52,077 nt of DNA, taken from IMG/VR virus record IMGVR_UViG_3300047586_000137, positions 1 through 52,077 of that record. One strand, given 5' to 3'. Position numbers and translations under genes: made by a program. Positions 48,368 to 52,077 of the stretch are shown one piece after another. The notes under the pieces are model-generated. The model saw only the letters and a program-made list of their open reading frames with translations. It was not told the origin of the DNA and made no database searches. Positions within the stretch are counted from its first letter, which is position 1. Every line of letters begins with the position of its first letter. This DNA is from a virus.

Positions 48368-51082
48368 ATGGCCGTCGCAGACCTCTCTCTCGCCCTCAAC
48401 GTCCAATCCTCCGGCACTGCCGAGATCGACAAGCTCGTCTCCGCGCTGAACAAATATTCGGATAAGGTTGAGCAGATCAAAACCCAGAAAGCGCCCGATA
48501 CGGCGCCGTGGGAGAAGTTTGGCGAAGGTGTCAGGAACGCTATCCAGAATCCGCTCCAGGCCGCCGGCAACGCGGCCGAGGGCTTCCTAAAGGCAATCGG
48601 CCCAATCGGAGCGGGTCTCGGCGTGGCGGCCGCAGGCTTCGGCGCTCTGTTTGCCGCCGGCTCGGAGGCCGCCCATGCCCTGGGCGCTCTTGGCATCGAG
48701 ACCGCGAACACTGCCATCCGGCTGGGCATCTCCGCCGGCCAGGCGAGCCAGCTTGGCATCGCCGCCAAGATGGCGGGCGGGGATGTCGGTTCATTTGAGA
48801 CGGCCATGCGGATGCTCTCCCAGGGGCTGGCCGAGAATTCCGAAAAGGGCAAGGCGGCTCGCGAGCAACTCCAAGCATGGGGCATCTCGGCGAAATCCGA
48901 CACGCTCACGGTCCTCGAGCAGGTCGGCATGAAGCTCAATGGGATGACCAATCAGTATGAGCGCAACGCGGCGGCGGTGGCCGTGTTGGGGCGTTCCGGA
49001 CTCACCCTGCTGCCGATCCTGATGCAGATGGGCGAGAATCTGGACGCCGTCAAGGCGGCCGGTCTTGGCCTGACAGATTCGGCCACGAAAGAGTTTGAGA
49101 AATTGCACCGGCAGACGGTTCTCGCTGATGAGCAATTTGCGAAACTCAAGCGCGACTATTTTAGCGTGCCATTGGCCTCCGTTTGGACCGTCGTCATCGA
49201 TTGGGCCTGGCATAAAAAGGAAGGCGAAGCGTTTGCGGCCGGTCCATTCAGTTCGGGGATGGAGGCGGGTTCAACGGGCTGGGTATCTGATCTTTTCCAC
49301 GGCACCGCTGCTGGGCCACCCCGGCCTGGTATGATCGGCAGCGCCGAGGCGGCATTCACTCCCGCCGAGATAGCGGCATCGCGGGCACGCATGGCTGGCA
49401 AAGCGGCCGACACGTACCCCGATAAATACGTCTTTCACGAAAAGATCGAAAATGAGCCACGGACCCGCCATCCATCCCTACTCGTTCAGGGAATGTTTGG
49501 TGGTTCGTTCTATGCCATGGGCGCGAATGCCCCGACCGGCGGCGAGACTGGGCCAGAGGCTTACGGTCAGGGTCTCATCGACAACCTGAAGAAACTCCGC
49601 GAAGCCCAGCTCGAGGCCGCGCGGATGGACACGGTCTATCAGGAGCGACAGGTAGGCGCGACTCGGGGCAAGGGCCAAACCTTCGGTCAGGAGAAGGATG
49701 AAGCTCTCCGAATTACCCAGATCAAGCTCGATGGTCTTCAGAAAGAGATCGACCTGGGTGAGCATCTCTATGACGCTGATCTGAAGCGGACGCAAATCAT
49801 CCGCGATGGCGAGCAGGCTATTCTCGACATCAAAAAACGGCAACTGGAGATGAGCGAGAGGATGGCCGAGCAAGCCACGCAGGAAGCGCTCGACCGGGCG
49901 CGCGCCATGGCCTCCGGTATCTTCGCCGGGCTCACGAACCCGCGCGGCCCGGGCGAGGGCTTGCGCCAGTTCGGGATGGGCCAACTCAATCAGCTCGAAG
50001 GCCAGATGTTCTCCAATCTGGCAACTCCAGCCTTACTCAATATGGGCGATATCTTCAGGAAGGCTGGCGGCGGCGCGGCCGGCGGTTCCGGCTTCATCGA
50101 TAAGCTGCTTAAGGGCACGATGTTTGAGGCCCCAGACAAGAATGCCGTCAAGCCATCGATCGATGCGGCGACGAAATCGGTTGACGCTCTGCGCGGTTCC
50201 GTGGATGCCCTCACGGGTACACTCGGCGGCACGCCGCCTGCTGGCGGCCTCGGCTATGCCCAATCGCTCTATGGCGCTCCCTTCGGGACGCTCGGCGGCG
50301 GCCTTGGCGGCATAATTGGCGGTTTGCTCGGCCCCGGCGTTTCCAACTCGGCAAACGCAATCGCGGCGGCATTGGGCGGCCAGGGGCTGGCCGCTGGCGC
50401 ACCATTTACATCGGCCGGACTCAATCCCATCGACGCCTTCTCCGCGCTCGCGGCTGGCGGCGCGGGCAGCGGTGGAACCAAGGCTGCCGCGGCGGCAGAT
50501 TCTTCCACCCGCGCGCGCGCCATCGCCGACATCGGCAAGGGCGTGGCGGCCGGCTTCGAAATCTACAATGGTGCCAAGACCGGCGGCGCAAAGGGCGGCC
50601 TGGAGATGGCCGCTGGCGGCCTTATGGCGGCCTCGATGATCCCGGGCCCACAGCAACCCTTCATCCTGGCCGGTGCGGCCATTCTCTCAATGATCGGTTC
50701 CATGTTTGGCGATCCCAAACAGATGCGCCAGAACCAGATCACCAAAGAACTGACCGACTGGCATTACTTCGCGCCGGAGGCTCTGTCGAGCATGATGGGC
50801 ATGGGCGGCAACCTGGCCAATTATGATGAGCGCGGCAACGTGCGCGGGACGCCCTATTCCGGCTGGCGGTTCGACACGACCCAATCACATTATGGCCATC
50901 CCATCGATGGCCAGACTACCTTCGTCCCAGGTAGCGTCCAGCCGATCTACATCACGGTCAGCACGATGGACGCCAAGAGTTTCCAGGACAATGCACATTT
51001 GGTCGCCGCCGCTCTCTATGCGGCGATCCAGCAAGGCCATCCGGTCAACAGCGCCATCCGCGCGGTGACAGGAACGGGGTAG
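48368..51082 (+). CDS. Tape measure protein
   Basis: 904 residues. The N-terminal helical region (LVSALNKYSDKVEQIKTQKA), the hydrophobic Ala/Gly stretch GPIGAGLGVAAAGFGALFAA and the long helical middle (RITQIKLDGLQKEIDLGEH; MSERMAEQATQEALDRARAM) are typical. Gly/Ala-rich hydrophobic segments near 630-800 may insert in the host membrane during injection. At about 1.5 angstrom per residue the tail would be near 135 nm long. It follows the GT stop by nine bases. Confidence 0.88.
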   Translation: MAVADLSLALNVQSSGTAEIDKLVSALNKYSDKVEQIKTQKAPDTAPWEKFGEGVRNAIQNPLQAAGNAAEGFLKAIGPIGAGLGVAAAGFGALFAAGSEAAHALGALGIETANTAIRLGISAGQASQLGIAAKMAGGDVGSFETAMRMLSQGLAENSEKGKAAREQLQAWGISAKSDTLTVLEQVGMKLNGMTNQYERNAAAVAVLGRSGLTLLPILMQMGENLDAVKAAGLGLTDSATKEFEKLHRQTVLADEQFAKLKRDYFSVPLASVWTVVIDWAWHKKEGEAFAAGPFSSGMEAGSTGWVSDLFHGTAAGPPRPGMIGSAEAAFTPAEIAASRARMAGKAADTYPDKYVFHEKIENEPRTRHPSLLVQGMFGGSFYAMGANAPTGGETGPEAYGQGLIDNLKKLREAQLEAARMDTVYQERQVGATRGKGQTFGQEKDEALRITQIKLDGLQKEIDLGEHLYDADLKRTQIIRDGEQAILDIKKRQLEMSERMAEQATQEALDRARAMASGIFAGLTNPRGPGEGLRQFGMGQLNQLEGQMFSNLATPALLNMGDIFRKAGGGAAGGSGFIDKLLKGTMFEAPDKNAVKPSIDAATKSVDALRGSVDALTGTLGGTPPAGGLGYAQSLYGAPFGTLGGGLGGIIGGLLGPGVSNSANAIAAALGGQGLAAGAPFTSAGLNPIDAFSALAAGGAGSGGTKAAAAADSSTRARAIADIGKGVAAGFEIYNGAKTGGAKGGLEMAAGGLMAASMIPGPQQPFILAGAAILSMIGSMFGDPKQMRQNQITKELTDWHYFAPEALSSMMGMGGNLANYDERGNVRGTPYSGWRFDTTQSHYGHPIDGQTTFVPGSVQPIYITVSTMDAKSFQDNAHLVAAALYAAIQQGHPVNSAIRAVTGTG

Positions 51083-51085
51083 ACA

Positions 51086-51478
51086 ATGGCTGTCTTCCCG
51101 ACCCTCTCTAGCGGCGTGATCACGAAGACGCCGGCCACGCTCGGCTCGGGTTTCGCTACCCGCGTGATGCGCTTCTGCGACGATACCGAACAGCGGTTCG
51201 TGACGCGCTATCCATTCAGCATCTTCGTCCTTCAATTCACGAATATCAACGGTTACGATCTTTCCCAACTGGTAGCGTTTTTCCGCACGGTAAAGGGCCA
51301 GTACGATTCGAGTTGGACCCTCACAATCAACGGAACGACCTGCCCGACAATGAACCTGGATTCGGATGACCTCTTGGTGGTGGAGAACGTATCGGAATGT
51401 TTCACGCTCTCGGTAAAATGTCGGAACGTGTTTGATGCCATTCCGAGCGGCGGCGGAACTGGACAAGGGACAAGCTGA
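51086..51478 (+). CDS. DUF2460-like distal tail protein
   Basis: 130 residues. TLGSGFATRVMRFCDDTEQR, FSIFVLQFTNINGYDLSQLV and AFFRTVKGQYDSSWT fit the N-terminal part of DUF2460/gpM-type proteins that sit at the tail end. Its stop overlaps the next start. The next protein looks like a diverged relative with an added binding region. Confidence 0.7.
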   Translation: MAVFPTLSSGVITKTPATLGSGFATRVMRFCDDTEQRFVTRYPFSIFVLQFTNINGYDLSQLVAFFRTVKGQYDSSWTLTINGTTCPTMNLDSDDLLVVENVSECFTLSVKCRNVFDAIPSGGGTGQGTS

Positions 51479-52077
51479 TGCCATCGCTCTATCCTCAACT
51501 CAACACCGCCGGGATGATGGTTCAACGCCCATTCGGCCAGACCTTCTCTCATCTTTCTTCGATCAGTGAACTCGCGGCTGGCGCGCGGCAATCCTACTAT
51601 TGGCGGAATCTGCCACTGATGACCTGGGACCTGACTTATCCGGCGCTCGCGGCTGCTGAATATACGACGGTCCACGCCTTCCACCAGGTGCAGCAGGGGC
51701 GCTTCGGAGAGTTCATATTCCTAGACCCGGGCGGCAACTTGGTCCCAGCGTCGGAGAACTTCGCCGATTCGTCATGGACGAAATCCTACGTCACGATAGG
51801 CGCCGCGACCACCGATCCGTTCGGTGGGAACAACGCGACCGCCTGCACTGGGACTTCCGGTTCAAATAGCTGTCTCGTTGCCGCAACTTTACCTTCCGGC
51901 CTGTCTGCCGGCCTGATGATTTGTCTGAGTGCCTGGGTCCGGCCACATGTGGCGATGACCTTCTATCTGATCCAGTGGAACGGTGTCTCTTCATCAATCG
52001 TCGCGAGTGCGTACATACCCGCCAACCAATGGGTGCGTCTTTCCGGGTCGCTTCTCACGGTGAATACGAATGTGATC
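51478..52077 (+). CDS. DUF2460-like tail protein with carbohydrate-binding-like insert (5' part; continues at base 2)
   Basis: Starts at ATG 51478 (ATGA overlap). On the circle it ends at 343, giving 271 residues. FGQTFSHLSSISELAAGARQ and FHQVQQGRFGEFIFLDPGGN resemble the preceding DUF2460-like protein. After NLVPASENFADSSWT a binding-module-like segment begins (FGGNNATACTG; LMICLSAWVRPHVAMTFY). Bases from 51951 onward are the duplicated contig end. Confidence 0.8.
   Translation, partial: MPSLYPQLNTAGMMVQRPFGQTFSHLSSISELAAGARQSYYWRNLPLMTWDLTYPALAAAEYTTVHAFHQVQQGRFGEFIFLDPGGNLVPASENFADSSWTKSYVTIGAATTDPFGGNNATACTGTSGSNSCLVAATLPSGLSAGLMICLSAWVRPHVAMTFYLIQWNGVSSSIVASAYIPANQWVRLSGSLLTVNTNVI
51951..52077. 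repeat. Terminal direct repeat (contig self-overlap), right copy
   Basis: 127 bases identical to 1-127; see the left copy. Removing one copy gives the unique circle of 51,950 bp. Confidence 0.95.

Noticed and set aside
1-52077. CRISPR array, insertion sequence or transposase
   Set aside because: No regularly spaced direct repeats and no transposase motifs. The small-gene junction repeats are irregularly spaced and lie at gene ends.

Overview
The window is a complete genome of a temperate, tailed, lambda-like siphovirus. Bases 1-127 recur exactly at 51951-52077, so the contig closes on itself into a circle of 51,950 bp, and one tail gene crosses the join. Three features point to an acidobacterial host of the Solibacter/Bryobacter type. 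The phage-encoded signal peptides mostly end in A/G followed by Q. The integrase begins with a Cys/His-rich segment of a kind I associate with Acidobacteria. The structural genes are moderately GC-rich. This host assignment is an inference, not a database match.

Layout. (1) 36.6-52.1 kb and 0-7.0 kb, plus strand: packaging, head and tail genes in lambda order. They are Nu1-like and GpA-like terminase subunits, gpW-like protein, portal, S49 protease with a nested Nu3-like scaffold, decoration protein, major capsid protein, FII/Z/U-like connectors, tail tube, G/GT tail chaperone with a textbook -1 slippery site, tape measure, two DUF2460-like tail proteins, a 1530-residue protein that appears to fuse an L-like Fe-S domain to a J-like hub, and a fibre-like protein. 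(2) 7.0-9.7 kb: a probable lysis or host-envelope cluster with an L,D-transpeptidase (YkuD) protein and several small membrane proteins; I see no classical endolysin. (3) 9.7-22.4 kb: seven consecutive large genes that look like tail-fibre, adhesin or polysaccharide-degrading proteins, each starting with a Sec signal peptide. They include a collagen-like fibre, a lectin/beta-propeller protein, a beta-helix protein and a 1562-residue heparinase-II/III-like lyase. (4) 22.4-25.4 kb: three small leftward genes, a divergent promoter region between two ribbon-helix-helix-like genes, a rightward set of very small overlapping genes ending in an excisionase-like protein, and a leftward tyrosine integrase. 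(5) 25.4-28.7 kb: recombination genes (ERF annealing protein, RusA-like resolvase) and a small HTH protein. (6) 28.7-34.9 kb: about 20 small, mostly unknown genes packed with 1-20 base overlaps, with short repeated sequences at gene ends and junctions. (7) 34.9-36.6 kb: a replication initiator with a RanBP2-type zinc finger and an A-rich CAACCAAC-repeat linker that may be the origin, then a zinc protein and an HTH protein.

How it fits together. Integrase plus excisionase-like protein imply lysogeny. The divergent RHH pair is the best candidate for the switch, because no CI/LexA-type repressor is visible. ERF and RusA support recombination-based replication, and the initiator probably recruits host replication machinery since no polymerase or helicase is encoded. 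The GpA-type terminase implies cos packaging, with the non-coding 37036-37232 as the candidate site. The most unusual part is region 3: proteins with phage-fibre sequence features but bacterial export signals, suggesting that infected or lysogenic cells secrete adhesins and polysaccharide-degrading enzymes, or that virions are decorated outside the cytoplasm.
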